Assembly: GCF_001747405.1 (NCBI RefSeq)
Contig: NZ_CP017305.1
Coordinates: forward strand, 1,816,001-1,880,000
DNA from: Chlorobaculum limnaeum
Lineage (GTDB): Bacteria; Bacteroidota; Chlorobiia; Chlorobiales; Chlorobiaceae
Direction of reading: 5' to 3'
DNA: 64,000 nt
Part shown: positions 8,511 through 18,228 of the stretch, in pieces
Layout of the letters: every line of letters begins with the position of its first letter
Numbering within the stretch: the first letter of the stretch is position 1
The notes under the pieces: model-generated
What the model was told of the DNA's origin: nothing
Databases searched by the model: none
Seen by the model: only the letters and a program-made list of their open reading frames with translations
Translations under genes and position numbers: made by a program

Positions 8511-8625
8511 ACAATTGCCCCGGACTTCAGTCCGGGGAATACAGATACAGCACAATAAACAGGGGCTTTAGCCCAATCTCTTACAACGGCGGCGATTGCG
8601 ATTGTCAGTTGCCGGAGTATTAACC
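8511..8625. repeat. REP-like palindromic repeat, copy 2
   Basis: Same element as 7693-7808 in the same orientation: hairpin at 8518-8537, GGGGCTTTAGCCC at 8562-8574, and a matching end TTGCCGGAGTATTAAC. It ends about 20 bases before the tyrS start, so any tyrS promoter or ribosome site lies in or beside the repeat. Confidence 0.8.
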
Positions 8626-8645
8626 AGACGACATTTCCATTTGCC

Positions 8646-9866
8646 ATGCACTTTCCACCCGTCAAGGAACAGCTCGATATTATCGTCAACAACACCGTCG
8701 AGGTCATCAGCACCGACGAGCTTGAAAAGAAGCTCACCAAATCCCTCAAGACCGGCACGCCGCTGAAGATCAAGCTCGGCGCGGATCCGTCGCGCCCCGA
8801 CCTGCATCTCGGCCACTCGGTGGTGCTCCGAAAGTTGCGCGAATTCCAGGACTTGGGCCACGAGGCAATTCTCATCATCGGCGACTTCACGGCCATGATC
8901 GGCGATCCGTCGGGCAAGAGCAAGACCCGCCCGCAGCTCACCGCCGGGGAAGCGAGGGAGAACGGCAAAAGCTACTTCGAGCAGGCCTCGAAAATCCTCG
9001 ATCCCGAAAAGACCACCATCTGCTACAACGCCGACTGGCTGGGCCAGATGCAGTTTGCCGACGTGATCCGGCTCGCCAGCCACTACACGGTGGCGCGGAT
9101 GCTGGAGCGCGACGATTTCGAGAAGCGCTACCGCTCGCAGACGCCGATCTCGATCCACGAGTTCCTCTACCCGCTCGCCCAGGGGATGGACTCCGTGCAC
9201 CTGAAAAACGACGTGGAGCTTGGCGGCACCGACCAGAAGTTCAACCTCCTCGTGGGGCGCGACCTCCAGCGCGAGTACGGCATCGAGCCGCAGGTCTGCA
9301 TCACCATGCCGCTGCTCGTGGGCACCGACGGCGTCGAAAAGATGTCCAAGTCGCTCGGCAACGCCATCTGCTTCAACGACACGCCGGAGGATATGTACGG
9401 CCGCACGCTTTCGATTCCCGACACGCTGATCGAAACGTACTGGAACCTGCTCGTGCCGCACCACAGCGGCAACGGCGCGCCCATCGCCGAACGGATCGCC
9501 GCCAATCCTCGCGAGACCAAGCGCGAACTCGCCCGCGAGGTGGTCGCGCAGTACTACTCGGCGGACGATGCCTCGAAAGCGCAGGAGCACTTCGACCGGG
9601 TAATCGTCAACAAACAGGCTCCGGACGATCTCGTGACCGTCGAGTTCGAGGAGGCTTCGATGCCAGTCGTCGAGCTGCTCATGGCGCTCAAGGCGTTCCC
9701 GTCGAAGAACGAGGCGCGGCGCATGATCCAGCAGGGCGCGGTGCAGGCGGGCGAGGAGAAAATCGCCGACATCAACGCCGTGATCGAGTTCGCTGAAACG
9801 CCGGTCATCATCCGCGCGGGCAAGCGTAAATTTTTTAAGGTGGCGAGCGCAAAAAAATCGTTTTGA
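8646..9866 (+). CDS. tyrS: Tyrosyl-tRNA synthetase
   Basis: 406 residues. Class I aminoacyl-tRNA synthetase that charges tRNA-Tyr. The HIGH motif appears as HLGH ([12 protein letters not shown], near residue 55), the KMSKS loop as [10 protein letters not shown] (near 232), and the tyrosine-binding region as [18 protein letters not shown]-terminal S4-like RNA-binding domain begins near residue 340 ([16 protein letters not shown]). This is the TyrZ-like bacterial branch with HLGH. It is followed closely by pdaD. Confidence 0.96.
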   Translation: MHFPPVKEQLDIIVNNTVEVISTDELEKKLTKSLKTGTPLKIKLGADPSRPDLHLGHSVVLRKLREFQDLGHEAILIIGDFTAMIGDPSGKSKTRPQLTAGEARENGKSYFEQASKILDPEKTTICYNADWLGQMQFADVIRLASHYTVARMLERDDFEKRYRSQTPISIHEFLYPLAQGMDSVHLKNDVELGGTDQKFNLLVGRDLQREYGIEPQVCITMPLLVGTDGVEKMSKSLGNAICFNDTPEDMYGRTLSIPDTLIETYWNLLVPHHSGNGAPIAERIAANPRETKRELAREVVAQYYSADDASKAQEHFDRVIVNKQAPDDLVTVEFEEASMPVVELLMALKAFPSKNEARRMIQQGAVQAGEEKIADINAVIEFAETPVIIRAGKRKFFKVASAKKSF

Positions 9867-9936
9867 TTGCGTTCCGTTTTTCCTATAATTGCACAAACTG
9901 ACGACTATTTTTCAACCTCTATCCGGAGAAACCACC

Positions 9937-10482
9937 TTGTCATTCGTCCCGACAAAAGTATTTTTCACCAAGGGTGTCGGAAGGCACAAAGAGTACCTCT
10001 CCTCGTTCGAGCTCGCCCTGCGTGACGCCAAGATCGAAAAGTGCAACCTGGTGACGGTTTCCAGTATCTTTCCTCCAAAATGCGAGCGTATCAGCGTCGA
10101 AGAGGGGCTGAAGCACCTTTCACCGGGACAGATCACCTTCGCGGTCATGGCGCGTAACTCAACCAACGAAAACAACCGCCTCATCACCGCCTCGGTCGGC
10201 GTGGCGCTTCCGGCGGACGACAGCCAGTACGGCTACCTCTCCGAGCACCACCCCTACGGCGAAACCGCCGAGCAGTCGGGCGAGTACGCCGAGGATCTGG
10301 CCGCCACGATGCTGGCGACCACGCTCGGCATCGAGTTCGACCCCAACAAGGACTGGGACGAGCGCGAGGGCATCTACAAGATGAGCGGCAAAATCGTCAA
10401 CTCCTTCAACATCACCGAGTCCGCCGAGGGCGAAACCGGCCTCTGGACGACCGTGATCTCCTGCGCGGTGCTGCTGCCGTAA
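9937..10482 (+). CDS. pdaD: Pyruvoyl-dependent arginine decarboxylase
   Basis: 181 residues from the TTG at 9937, chosen because GGAGAA lies seven bases upstream and the conserved domain ([20 protein letters not shown]) starts there. A longer frame from 9889 has no such site. The enzyme decarboxylates arginine to agmatine for polyamine synthesis. It is made as a proenzyme that self-cleaves at a Ser-Ser bond to form the pyruvoyl group; here this is Ser42-Ser43 ([11 protein letters not shown]). Family blocks [18 protein letters not shown] and [15 protein letters not shown] are intact. No other polyamine gene is next to it. Confidence 0.94.
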   Translation: MSFVPTKVFFTKGVGRHKEYLSSFELALRDAKIEKCNLVTVSSIFPPKCERISVEEGLKHLSPGQITFAVMARNSTNENNRLITASVGVALPADDSQYGYLSEHHPYGETAEQSGEYAEDLAATMLATTLGIEFDPNKDWDEREGIYKMSGKIVNSFNITESAEGETGLWTTVISCAVLLP

Positions 10483-10511
10483 CGGAACCATCGCTCATAT
10501 TTTTTGACCAG

Positions 10512-10548
10512 ACCGGGAATCGTCGCGCGACAGATTCCCGGTTTGCGT
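10512..10548 (+). terminator. Terminator after pdaD
   Basis: A 10-bp perfect stem (ACCGGGAATC at 10512-10521 with GATTCCCGGT at 10533-10542) and an 11-base loop, followed by TT and a T-rich tail. It sits 30 bases after the pdaD stop. Confidence 0.75.
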
Positions 10549-10679
10549 TTGGTGACGGGGTACAAATCCCTGAAGTTGAGTTCGAAGTGACTATATTGCC
10601 GATTGTTGCCTTCATGCCTGCGGTTACGTCACGAAGGCATAAAGCGACAGGGGAATCGTCAAATACGCCATACACAGAC

Positions 10680-12275
10680 ATGACACAGGAAGTGAAAACC
10701 GATGTGCTGGTTATCGGCAGCGGTATTGGTGGGCTTTATTTCGCCATCAACATGGCCGACCACGCCACAGTCACGATCATCACCAAAAAAGAGAGTTCCA
10801 CCTCCAATACCAACTGGGCGCAGGGTGGCATCGCCGCGACCATCGCGGGTGACGACAGCGCGGAGCTGCACATCGCCGACACGCTCGACGCGGGCGCGGG
10901 CCTCTGCGACGAAGCGATGGTAAGCATCCTGGTACATGAAGGACCGGCGCACATCCGGCGACTCATCGAACTTGGCGTGGAGTTCACGACCAACCCCGAT
11001 CACACGCTCGATCTCGGCAAGGAGGGCGGCCACTCGCGCAACCGCATCGTGCACGCCAGGGATCTGACGGGCCGCGAGGTGGAGACGGCGCTGCTCGCTC
11101 GCGTCAACGCGCATCCCAACATCACGCTGCTGGAGCACCACTACGCGCTCGAACTGATCACCGAGCACCACCTCGGCATCAAGACCAACGACATCACCTG
11201 CTACGGCGCCTACGTGCTCGACACGCTCAACCACAAGCCGAAGAAGATTCTCTCGAAGGTGACGATGGTGGCCTCGGGCGGGCTGGGCCACGTCTATCTG
11301 CATACGACGAATCCGGATATCGCCACGGGCGACGGCATCGCGATGGCCTATCGCGCCGGAGCGGAGATCGCCAACATGGAGTTTATCCAGTTCCACCCGA
11401 CCTCGCTCTTCCACCCGAAAGCCAAGTCATTCCTGATCTCCGAGGCGGTACGCGGATTCGGCGGCATTTTGCGCAACAAGGAGGGCGAAGCGTTCATGCA
11501 CCGCTACGACCGGCGCGAGAACCTCGCCCCGCGCGACATCGTGGCGCGAGCGATCGACTCGGAAATGAAGAAGAGCGGCGACGAATGCGTCTTTCTCGAC
11601 GTGACGCACCTCGACGCGGAACGGGTGAAGGAGCACTTCCCGCACATTCACGAGACCTGCCTCGGTTTCGGCATCGACATGACAAAGGAGATGATTCCAG
11701 TGGTTCCGGCGGCACACTACTCATGCGGCGGCATCAGAACGGACAGCCGGGGACGCAGCACCATCAGCCGTCTCTACGCCTGCGGCGAGACGAGCTGCAC
11801 CGGCGTACACGGCGCAAACCGACTGGCGAGCAACTCCCTGCTCGAAGCGCTGGTCTTCGCCTGGCGCTCCAGCGAGGATATTCGGGCGGAGCTGAATTCG
11901 ATCCATTTCGAGCACGAATTCCCCGACTGGGACGACTCCGGCACAACCAGCCCGGAAGAGTGGATTCTGGTGGCGCACAACAAAAAAGAGACGCAGGTGA
12001 TCATGAACGACTACGTCGGCATCGTCCGCAGCGACCTGCGCCTCGACCGCGCACGCCGCCGCATCGACTTCCTCAAGGAGGAGACCGAGGCCTACTACAA
12101 AAAAACGAGGATCACCCCTCAGATCATCGAACTGCGCAACATCATCAAGGTAGCAAGCCTCGTCATCCAGAGCGCCATCAAACGCCGGGAATCCCGCGGC
12201 CTGCACTACACGACGGATTTTCCGGACAAGGATGACAAGCACTACCTGAAAGACACCGTGCTGCGGTCGTTTTAG
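10680..12275 (+). CDS. nadB: L-aspartate oxidase
   Basis: 531 residues from the ATG at 10680 ([20 protein letters not shown]), where the conserved dinucleotide-binding fold begins; an upstream in-frame GTG at 10587 adds 31 residues with no family character. NadB oxidises L-aspartate to iminoaspartate, the substrate of NadA (1055-2023). Visible are the FAD GxGxxG loop, [11 protein letters not shown], the flavin/substrate segments [18 protein letters not shown] and QFHPTSLF, and [16 protein letters not shown], plus the helical C terminus. No strong ribosome site precedes the start. Confidence 0.95.
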   Translation: MTQEVKTDVLVIGSGIGGLYFAINMADHATVTIITKKESSTSNTNWAQGGIAATIAGDDSAELHIADTLDAGAGLCDEAMVSILVHEGPAHIRRLIELGVEFTTNPDHTLDLGKEGGHSRNRIVHARDLTGREVETALLARVNAHPNITLLEHHYALELITEHHLGIKTNDITCYGAYVLDTLNHKPKKILSKVTMVASGGLGHVYLHTTNPDIATGDGIAMAYRAGAEIANMEFIQFHPTSLFHPKAKSFLISEAVRGFGGILRNKEGEAFMHRYDRRENLAPRDIVARAIDSEMKKSGDECVFLDVTHLDAERVKEHFPHIHETCLGFGIDMTKEMIPVVPAAHYSCGGIRTDSRGRSTISRLYACGETSCTGVHGANRLASNSLLEALVFAWRSSEDIRAELNSIHFEHEFPDWDDSGTTSPEEWILVAHNKKETQVIMNDYVGIVRSDLRLDRARRRIDFLKEETEAYYKKTRITPQIIELRNIIKVASLVIQSAIKRRESRGLHYTTDFPDKDDKHYLKDTVLRSF

Positions 12276-12281
12276 CAGAAG

Positions 12282-12373
12282 TGGGACAGGGGGAACTCAT
12301 GGGACTCGTGGGACAGGATCAAAATTCCTGAGCTCTTATTCTCCCATCAGTCTCAATCGTCCCACCTGTCCCA
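12282..12373. repeat. Imperfect inverted repeat between nadB and nadE
   Basis: TGGGACAGGGGGA (from 12282) is the inverted complement of TCGTCCCACCTGTCCCA (12357-12373) with few mismatches. TGGGACTCGTGGGACAGG (from about 12299) repeats the motif directly between them. The two flanking genes converge, so it could end both transcripts or be a small dispersed repeat. Confidence 0.55.
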
Positions 12374-12401
12374 ATAGCCCCAAGCTGATACTCTCCCAAC
12401 C

Positions 12402-13235
12402 CTACCTCACCTCCTGCCAGTCGCGGGCGTAGCGGAAATCGATCCCGGGCGTACGGCTGGAGAGTTTGGCGATGACGGGCATCATGCGTTTGTACTGGTT
12501 GCGCACCACCATGCTGCGCACCCGCTGGTAGAAGGCGGGGTCGATCCCTTCGGCGAGAATGGCGTCGCGATCCATGCGCTCTTCGAGCATCATGTAGAGC
12601 AGCCGGTCAACCGCGTCGTAGCTGAAGCCGAGGTCGGCTTCGTCGCTCTGCCCCTCCCAGAGGTCGGCGGATGGCGGCTTGTCGATGAGCGGCGCGGGAA
12701 TACCGAGGTGCCGCGCCAGCCCGAAAAGCTGCGTCTTGTAGAGGTCGCCGATGGGGTTGACCGCCGAGGCCATGTCGCCGAACATCGTGCCGTAGCCAAG
12801 CATCAGCTCGGTCTTGTTGCTCGTGCCGAGCACCAGGCAGCCGTCCCGCGCCGAGACGTCGTAGAGGCAGAGCATCCGCGACCGCGCCATCACGTTGCCC
12901 CGTCGCAGGCGGCTGGCGTCGGGACGCGTCGCGAAAAAGGCGTCCACCACCTCCGAAACCGGCGTGACCTCGGCGCGGATGCCGAGCCGCTCCACCATGA
13001 GCTGCGCATGATCGATGCTCTCCTGGCTGCTCGTTTTGTAAGGCATCAGGAGCGCGAGAACATTCTGTGCGCCGAGCGCCCGGACGGCGAGCTCGCACAC
13101 CACCGCAGAATCGATGCCGCCCGAAAGGCCAAGCACCACCGATCCGAAGCCGAACTTCCTGATCTCGTTGCGGATGAATGGAATCAGAATGGCTTCGACC
13201 AGGCTGTAGTCGAGATGGAGGTTTTGCGGTTGCAT
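12402..13235 (-). CDS. nadE: NH3-dependent NAD+ synthetase
   Basis: 277 residues. Adenylates deamido-NAD and amidates it, the last step of NAD synthesis. The N-type ATP pyrophosphatase P-loop is SGGIDS at 38-43. Further landmarks are [22 protein letters not shown]-like ([12 protein letters not shown]), [14 protein letters not shown] and [18 protein letters not shown]. There is no glutaminase domain, so ammonia is the expected nitrogen donor. It is last of a three-gene minus-strand run, 10 bp after the Yip1-like gene. Confidence 0.96.
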   Translation of the reverse strand: MQPQNLHLDYSLVEAILIPFIRNEIRKFGFGSVVLGLSGGIDSAVVCELAVRALGAQNVLALLMPYKTSSQESIDHAQLMVERLGIRAEVTPVSEVVDAFFATRPDASRLRRGNVMARSRMLCLYDVSARDGCLVLGTSNKTELMLGYGTMFGDMASAVNPIGDLYKTQLFGLARHLGIPAPLIDKPPSADLWEGQSDEADLGFSYDAVDRLLYMMLEERMDRDAILAEGIDPAFYQRVRSMVVRNQYKRMMPVIAKLSSRTPGIDFRYARDWQEVR

Positions 13236-13245
13236 GGATTGAAAA

Positions 13246-13797
13246 TCAGAAAGAGGTGAAAAAACGGATAAGCCCGCTCTGGAGCAGGAACGAGATCATC
13301 GCCGCCGTGGCGATCAGAAGAGCCGATTTTCCGGCGAAGGCTTCGATCTCAGGTATCTCGCTTGCAAGCATGGTCTGCATGCCAATGCGAGCGATGAAGA
13401 GCGCGTGGACAAGCGCCGCCGCCATAACGAGCCAGCGCCACGCTCCGGCGAAGCCGAACGGCTCGGCGAGCCACGTCGGCGTGAGCGAAAAGCAGAGCAC
13501 CGTCATGATATCTTGCCGGATCGTCCCGGATCGCCCGGAACCGGCAAGCGAAACCAGCGCACCGGAGAGCAGCCAGAGCACGGCGACATCGACCGTGAAG
13601 CCGATGACCGCCAGCAGCATGGCCATGCGTGGCACGGCGACGAACGGAAGCTTGACGAACTGCGCGAGCGCGATGACCGGCGCGGCGTACTCCTTCATCG
13701 CGTTCACCTCCCGCAAGAGCCCGCGGGCATCGCGCCAGAAAGCGTCCGGGCGGAACAGCACGGATATCAACGCCGCCAAGAGCCATTTCACGCCCAT
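13246..13797 (-). CDS. Yip1-like integral membrane protein
   Basis: 183 residues from the ATG at 13797, which has a GGGAGAG ribosome site; a longer frame to 13959 runs back into the upstream gene and is not used. Four to five hydrophobic segments are visible ([63 protein letters not shown]). The layout and the FxPDAFW start resemble bacterial Yip1-domain proteins, whose role is unknown. It sits 13 bp after the EnvC-like gene and 10 bp before nadE. Confidence 0.7.
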   Translation of the reverse strand: MGVKWLLAALISVLFRPDAFWRDARGLLREVNAMKEYAAPVIALAQFVKLPFVAVPRMAMLLAVIGFTVDVAVLWLLSGALVSLAGSGRSGTIRQDIMTVLCFSLTPTWLAEPFGFAGAWRWLVMAAALVHALFIARIGMQTMLASEIPEIEAFAGKSALLIATAAMISFLLQSGLIRFFTSF

Positions 13798-13810
13798 GAT
13801 TCTCTCCCAG

Positions 13811-15259
13811 TTACCTGAGCCATCTTTGAGGATTCTGCTTGACCTTGCCTTTCCACACCTCGAAATGCACCGTCGAGCCGCCTTCGGGCATCGCCGCCGA
13901 AGAGCCGAGCAACTGGCGCGATCGGATAATTTCGCCCTTGGCCACCGAAACACGGCCAAGATTGGCGTACACCGTAAGATACGATTTCGGATGACGCACG
14001 ATCACCACGTTGCCGAAGGTCGGAAGAAAGGCCACCTGCACCACCTTGCCACCGGAGACCGACTTGACCTGCGTTCCTACAGGCACTGAAATATCGATGC
14101 CGTTGCTGACGGTTACGATGTTCAGCTCCCGGTCGAGCGAAGAGCCGAACTTGCGCACGACCACGCCATTGTTGACCGGCCACGGCAGCGATCCGCCCTT
14201 GTCGAAATCGACCGACACCCGGTCGATCTCCGACTCGGTCTGATCGATAACCACCGGCTTCTCCTCCGGCGGAGTTTCGCGTGTTGCGGGAACCTGGCGG
14301 GATGGTTTCTTCGGCGCCTCTCCAGAACGAGCCGTGGGCGGCTTTTCGCTTTCAGCCTGCTTTTTCAGCCGCTCGCTTTCGGCAGCCATCCGGCGGCGTT
14401 CTGCCGCAAGACGCTGTCGCCGCAGCGCTTCCTGCCTTGCGCGCTCCTGCTCCTTGCGGATCAGCTCTTGCTGCGCCATGATCAGCGACTCGATTTTCGC
14501 CTGCATCGCCCGCTGCTTTCTGCGCACCTCGGTGATGCGAGCAGCGTAGTTTTTTTTGTCTTTCTGAATTACGGTGAGCACCTGCTCTTTCTCCTTCTTT
14601 TTGGAGGAGTAGCTCTGCAACTCTTTTTGCTGGCTCTTCATGGCCAGCTCCTTCTCCCGGTAGGTCTTCTGAAGCTGCGCCCGGCTGCTCTCGAGCTGCT
14701 GCGCGCTCGACTGCAAGTCGTTCACCTTCGACCTGACAGATCCAGACAGAAATCCCATATATCTGGCCCTCACGATCGCGCCGTTGACCGAGCTCGAAGA
14801 GAGCATCAGCTCGGCATCGCGGTCTCCGCCTCGCTTGTAGGCCGCGATGACCACCTGCCGGAAGTCGGTCGAAACATGGCGGTAGGTCTCGCGGTTCTCC
14901 TGAAGCTGGCCCTGAAGCTGGTCGATCTCCCCGTCCAGATGATTCAGGAGCGACTGGTTTTCCGTGATGAGGCGCTCATGAACTTTGATCTGATTCCGAA
15001 TATTGTTCAGGTCGGCAATCGAGCGTCGCTCGTTCTTTTTGGTGCTGCTGAGCTTCGACTGGTACTCGGAGAGCTGCTTCTTCAACTCTTTCAGCGTGCT
15101 CTCGACCTTGCTGCGCTCGCGGGTGATGCGGCTCATCTCCCGGCTGTCCGCGCGGACAGCGGCGGGCGCAAGGCTCATCGTGACGGCAAGGAGAAGGCAG
15201 GTGCAGACAATCTTTATAATGGAGACCGATTTGGATCGGCTGCCGGAAAACATTCGCAT
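13811..15259 (-). CDS. EnvC-like murein hydrolase activator (coiled coil plus degenerate LytM/M23)
   Basis: About 482 residues. The signal peptide (SIIKIVCTCLLLAVTMSLAPAAVRA) favours the ATG at 15259 over the GTG at 15283. A long coiled coil follows to about residue 325 (SRITRERSKVESTLKELKKQ and onward), then a Pro-rich linker and a C-terminal M23 domain (last 95 residues). The peptidase site is degenerate: the metal-binding HxxxD is NGIDI and the HxH motif is VHF. That is the pattern of EnvC/NlpD proteins, which activate cell-wall amidases rather than cut peptidoglycan. Expected in the periplasm at division sites. Confidence 0.88.
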   Translation of the reverse strand: MRMFSGSRSKSVSIIKIVCTCLLLAVTMSLAPAAVRADSREMSRITRERSKVESTLKELKKQLSEYQSKLSSTKKNERRSIADLNNIRNQIKVHERLITENQSLLNHLDGEIDQLQGQLQENRETYRHVSTDFRQVVIAAYKRGGDRDAELMLSSSSVNGAIVRARYMGFLSGSVRSKVNDLQSSAQQLESSRAQLQKTYREKELAMKSQQKELQSYSSKKKEKEQVLTVIQKDKKNYAARITEVRRKQRAMQAKIESLIMAQQELIRKEQERARQEALRRQRLAAERRRMAAESERLKKQAESEKPPTARSGEAPKKPSRQVPATRETPPEEKPVVIDQTESEIDRVSVDFDKGGSLPWPVNNGVVVRKFGSSLDRELNIVTVSNGIDISVPVGTQVKSVSGGKVVQVAFLPTFGNVVIVRHPKSYLTVYANLGRVSVAKGEIIRSRQLLGSSAAMPEGGSTVHFEVWKGKVKQNPQRWLR

Positions 15260-15419
15260 GGTATCGGATCGTTTGGCGCTCACAGTTGCAATCGAGTGGC
15301 CTGCGCGATGGCCGGGCAGGCTTGCAGGATCAGATAAAAAGTGGCTTTAAAATAAAATTTGTTTTTCTGAGCCTGAAATAATTAAATAAGCCTTTTTGCA
15401 TGTAACCACTACATAATAC

Positions 15420-16688
15420 ATGGACAAGCTTGTCATTCGGGGCGGAAAAAAGATTTGCGGCTCCATCGCCGCTTCAGGATCGAAAAATTCCGCGCTTCCG
15501 GTCATCGCGGCCACCCTGCTCACCCCTGATGGCGCTTTCGCGATCGATCGCATCCCGGATCTCAAGGATGTCCGCACCTTCATCCAGTTGCTCGAGTATC
15601 TCGGCGCGGAGACTTCGTTCGAGAACAATCTGCTGACGGTCTCGACCGGCCACCTCAAGAGTATCGAAGCTCCGTACGAGCTGGTCAAGAAAATGCGCGC
15701 CTCGATCTACGTGCTCGGCCCGCTGCTCGCCCGCTTCGGCCACACCCGCGTATCGCTGCCCGGCGGATGCGCCTTCGGTCCACGCCCGGTCGATCTGCAC
15801 ATCATGGTGATGGAGAAGCTCGGCGCGACCGTCACCATCGAGAAAGGGTTTATCGACGCCAAGGTCAACGGCAGGCTGCGCGGCGCGCGCATCGACTTCC
15901 CGATCTCATCGGTCGGCGCGACCGGCAACGCCCTGATGGCCGCCGTCACCGCCGAAGGGACGACCATTCTCGACAACGCCGCGCTCGAACCGGAGATCGA
16001 GTGCCTCTGCAACTTCCTCGTGAAGATGGGAGCGCAAATCGACGGCATCGGCACCACGACGCTCACCATCGACGGCGTCGATCAGCTCAGGGCAGTCGGC
16101 TTCGAGAACATCTTCGACCGCATCGAAGCGGGCACGCTGCTCAGCGCAGCCGCGATCACCGGAGGCAGCGTCACCGTCACCGGCGTGGTGCCGGAGCAGC
16201 TCGACTCGGTGCTTGACGCCTTCCGCCAGTCCGGCTGCACGGTCACGACGACCGCCGACACCGTGACGCTCTCCGCGCCGGAAAAGCTGATGCCAGTTGA
16301 CATTACCGCGCGGCCCTACCCCGAGTTTCCGACCGACATGCAGGCGCAGTGGATGGCGCTCATGACGCAGGCCCAGGGCGACAGCACCATCATCGACCGC
16401 ATCTACCACGAGCGCTTCAACCACATCCCGGAGCTGAACCGCCTCGGGGCGCATATCGAAATCCGGGACAACTGGGCGCTGGTGCACGGCCCGCAGGAGC
16501 TGACCGGTACGAAAGTGATGTCCACCGACCTCCGCGCTTCGGCCTGCCTAGTGCTTGCCGGGCTGGTCGCAAAGGAGACCACCGAAGTGCTGCGCGTCTA
16601 TCATCTCGACCGCGGCTACGAGGCCATCGAGAAGAAGCTGACGGCGCTCGGAGCCGACATCGAGCGGGCGAAATACCAGGAATTCTGA
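15420..16688 (+). CDS. murA: UDP-N-acetylglucosamine 1-carboxyvinyltransferase
   Basis: 422 residues. Transfers enolpyruvate from PEP to UDP-GlcNAc, the first committed step of peptidoglycan synthesis. The [14 protein letters not shown] block holds Lys22-Asn23, [15 protein letters not shown] follows, and the active-site loop [10 protein letters not shown] carries Cys117. That is the cysteine attacked by fosfomycin, so this is not a naturally resistant Asp form. The C-terminal half ends with [20 protein letters not shown]. It is transcribed away from the EnvC-like gene across a 160-bp divergent gap. Confidence 0.97.
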   Translation: MDKLVIRGGKKICGSIAASGSKNSALPVIAATLLTPDGAFAIDRIPDLKDVRTFIQLLEYLGAETSFENNLLTVSTGHLKSIEAPYELVKKMRASIYVLGPLLARFGHTRVSLPGGCAFGPRPVDLHIMVMEKLGATVTIEKGFIDAKVNGRLRGARIDFPISSVGATGNALMAAVTAEGTTILDNAALEPEIECLCNFLVKMGAQIDGIGTTTLTIDGVDQLRAVGFENIFDRIEAGTLLSAAAITGGSVTVTGVVPEQLDSVLDAFRQSGCTVTTTADTVTLSAPEKLMPVDITARPYPEFPTDMQAQWMALMTQAQGDSTIIDRIYHERFNHIPELNRLGAHIEIRDNWALVHGPQELTGTKVMSTDLRASACLVLAGLVAKETTEVLRVYHLDRGYEAIEKKLTALGADIERAKYQEF

Positions 16689-16722
16689 TCAGATATGAGT
16701 TTAAAAAAAAGTTAAATATCGT

Positions 16723-16750
16723 TTGCAATTTCAATCACATACCTTATATT
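16723..16750 (+). promoter_or_regulatory. Candidate sigma-70 promoter of the tRNA-Ile gene
   Basis: TTGCAA (16723-16728) and TATATT (16745-16750) are separated by 16 bases and lie 34 bases before the tRNA. The following TAGACCACTC resembles TTAAGCCACTC upstream of tRNA-Gln (near 22160), suggesting a shared start-site region. Confidence 0.5.
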
Positions 16751-16784
16751 AGACCACTCTGAAGAACGGTATGGCTTTTCGGAA

Positions 16785-16861
16785 GGGCCCTTAGCTCAGT
16801 TGGTCAGAGCAAGCGACTCATAATCGCTGGGTCGTAGGTTCAAGTCCTACAGGGCCCACCA
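16785..16861 (+). tRNA. tRNA-Ile (CAU anticodon, lysidine type)
   Basis: 77 nt with encoded CCA. Acceptor GGGCCCT pairs with AGGGCCC; D-arm GCTC/GAGC; anticodon stem AGCGA/TCGCT around CTCATAA, so the anticodon is CAU. Overall sequence closely follows bacterial tRNA-Ile2 rather than initiator or elongator Met. Its C34 would be converted to lysidine by TilS to read AUA. Confidence 0.88.
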
Positions 16862-16882
16862 GCTGAAACAGATTTTTTACAT

Positions 16883-16956
16883 GGCGTGTTCGTCTAGTGG
16901 CCCAGGACATCGCCCTCTCAAGGCGAAGATCACGGGTTCGAATCCCGTACACGCTA
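16883..16956 (+). tRNA. tRNA-Glu (CUC)
   Basis: 74 nt, no encoded CCA. Acceptor GGCGTGT pairs with ACACGCT (first pair G-U). Anticodon stem TCGCC/GGCGA encloses CTCTCAA, giving CUC. TTCGTCTAG and the T-arm ACGGG-TTCGAAT-CCCGT match tRNA-Glu. In green sulfur bacteria charged tRNA-Glu is also the entry point to tetrapyrroles by the C5 route (established for the group). Confidence 0.9.
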
Positions 16957-16959
16957 CAA

Positions 16960-16991
16960 GTATAAATCCCGTCTTGTGTCGGGATTTATAC
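16960..16991. other. Perfect hairpin between tRNA-Glu and tRNA-Arg
   Basis: GTATAAATCCCG (16960-16971) and CGGGATTTATAC (16980-16991) form a 12-bp perfect stem with an 8-base loop and no T run. It lies directly between two tRNAs, so it may be a transcript-processing hairpin rather than a terminator. Confidence 0.6.
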
Positions 16992-16996
16992 ACTAT

Positions 16997-17073
16997 GCAC
17001 CCGTAGCTCAACTGGATAGAGCATCTGACTACGGATCAGAAGGTTAGGAGTTCGAATCTCTTCGGGTGTACCA
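16997..17073 (+). tRNA. tRNA-Arg (ACG)
   Basis: 77 nt with encoded CCA. Acceptor GCACCCG pairs with CGGGTGT; anticodon stem TCTGA/TCAGA encloses CTACGGA, anticodon ACG. Position 34 would be deaminated to inosine to read CGU/CGC/CGA. Last of a three-tRNA cluster. Confidence 0.93.
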
Positions 17074-17084
17074 GAAAACAGAAC

Positions 17085-17117
17085 GACTTGCAGGTTCCGG
17101 CTTGCAGGTCTTTTTTG
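17085..17117 (+). terminator. Terminator of the tRNA cluster
   Basis: GACTTGCAGG pairs with CTTGCAGGTC (allowing G-U) over a six-base loop and is followed by six T residues, 12 bases after tRNA-Arg. Confidence 0.75.
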
Positions 17118-17333
17118 TTTTATGCCCCTCCCCCGATTCGGCTCTTGCCTCGATGACCGGGGACGCATCCGCTCTCCGGAAAACTTCTCATTCTCGGCGT
17201 CTCGCCATCCTCATCAGTCTCACATTCATAATTCTCTGAAAGTGTATTCTCCGTTCATCAACGCTGTTTGCTCCAAGGCAAAATCTTGCGTGGTTGTCCA
17301 TATCTTTCAAGGAATTGACTTCTCCATCGCACG

Positions 17334-18152
17334 ATGAACCAGAAACTGATGAACAACAACCCATCGAACACCCTGTTGAACATTGCCATAGAGGCTGCGC
17401 TTATGGCCGGACATGAGATTCTTGCTGTTTACGAATCCGGAGATTTCTCCGTCGAGGCGAAGGCGGATGGTTCGCCATTGACCCGAGCGGACAAACTGGC
17501 TCACGCCAAGATTGCCGCGAAACTTGAAAAAACCGGAGTACCCATCCTGAGCGAAGAGGGCCGAACGATTCCTTTTGCCGAACGCGCGGCATGGGGGCGC
17601 TTGTGGATTGTCGATCCGCTGGACGGCACAAAAGAGTTTATTTCATGCAATGGTGAATTTACCGTCAACATCGCGCTTGTCGAGAACGGAACTCCGGTTC
17701 TCGGCATCATCTACGTGCCGGATCTGCACGAGCTGTTTTACGGGGTTGTCGACCAGGGCGCGTTGAAGGTCGAGGGCGCGAATGGTTTCGATAACATCGG
17801 CGAGCTGCTGGCGACGGCCATCCTGCTGCCCCTTAAGCATGATGCTACGACGTACCGGGTGGCTGTCAGCCGTTCGCACATGAACGAACGGACGATAAGC
17901 TTCATCGATTCATTGCGCGAGGAGCATCCTGGTCTGGAGATCATGCAACTCGGCAGTTCGCTCAAATTCTGCATGGCAGCCTCCGGTGAAGCCGACATCT
18001 ACCCTCGCTTCGGCCCCACCATGGAATGGGACACCGCCGCAGGTCACGCGATTGCGCTGGCTGCCGGAAAACGCATGGAGAAAGCTGACGATGAAGGCGA
18101 GATCACCTACAATAAAGAGAACCTTTTAAATCCATATTTTATAGTGAGATAA
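17334..18152 (+). CDS. cysQ: 3'(2'),5'-bisphosphate nucleotidase CysQ
   Basis: 272 residues. Inositol-monophosphatase superfamily enzyme that removes the 3'-phosphate from PAP (and PAPS), recycling a by-product of sulfate or acyl-carrier metabolism. Metal-site motifs are Glu74/Glu75 (PILSEEG), WIVDPLDGTKEF (Asp94, Asp97, Gly98, Thr99) and EWDTAAGHAI near residue 225. Length and motif order match CysQ better than general inositol phosphatases. It stands alone with its own terminator. Confidence 0.92.
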   Translation: MNQKLMNNNPSNTLLNIAIEAALMAGHEILAVYESGDFSVEAKADGSPLTRADKLAHAKIAAKLEKTGVPILSEEGRTIPFAERAAWGRLWIVDPLDGTKEFISCNGEFTVNIALVENGTPVLGIIYVPDLHELFYGVVDQGALKVEGANGFDNIGELLATAILLPLKHDATTYRVAVSRSHMNERTISFIDSLREEHPGLEIMQLGSSLKFCMAASGEADIYPRFGPTMEWDTAAGHAIALAAGKRMEKADDEGEITYNKENLLNPYFIVR

Positions 18153-18193
18153 ACGAGTATGAACATTTGATGCTTCGCTGATGTTCGGGCGTC

Positions 18194-18228
18194 AAGACCT
18201 GCAAGATTTACCTCGCAGGTCTTTTTTT
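18194..18228 (+). terminator. Terminator after cysQ
   Basis: AAGACCTGC (18194-18202) pairs perfectly with GCAGGTCTT (18215-18223), followed by a run of seven T. Confidence 0.85.

Noticed and set aside
16986-17168. 60-codon frame reading EEIRTPNLLIRSQ on the minus strand
   Set aside because: It is the antisense of tRNA-Arg, a well-known false protein in databases.
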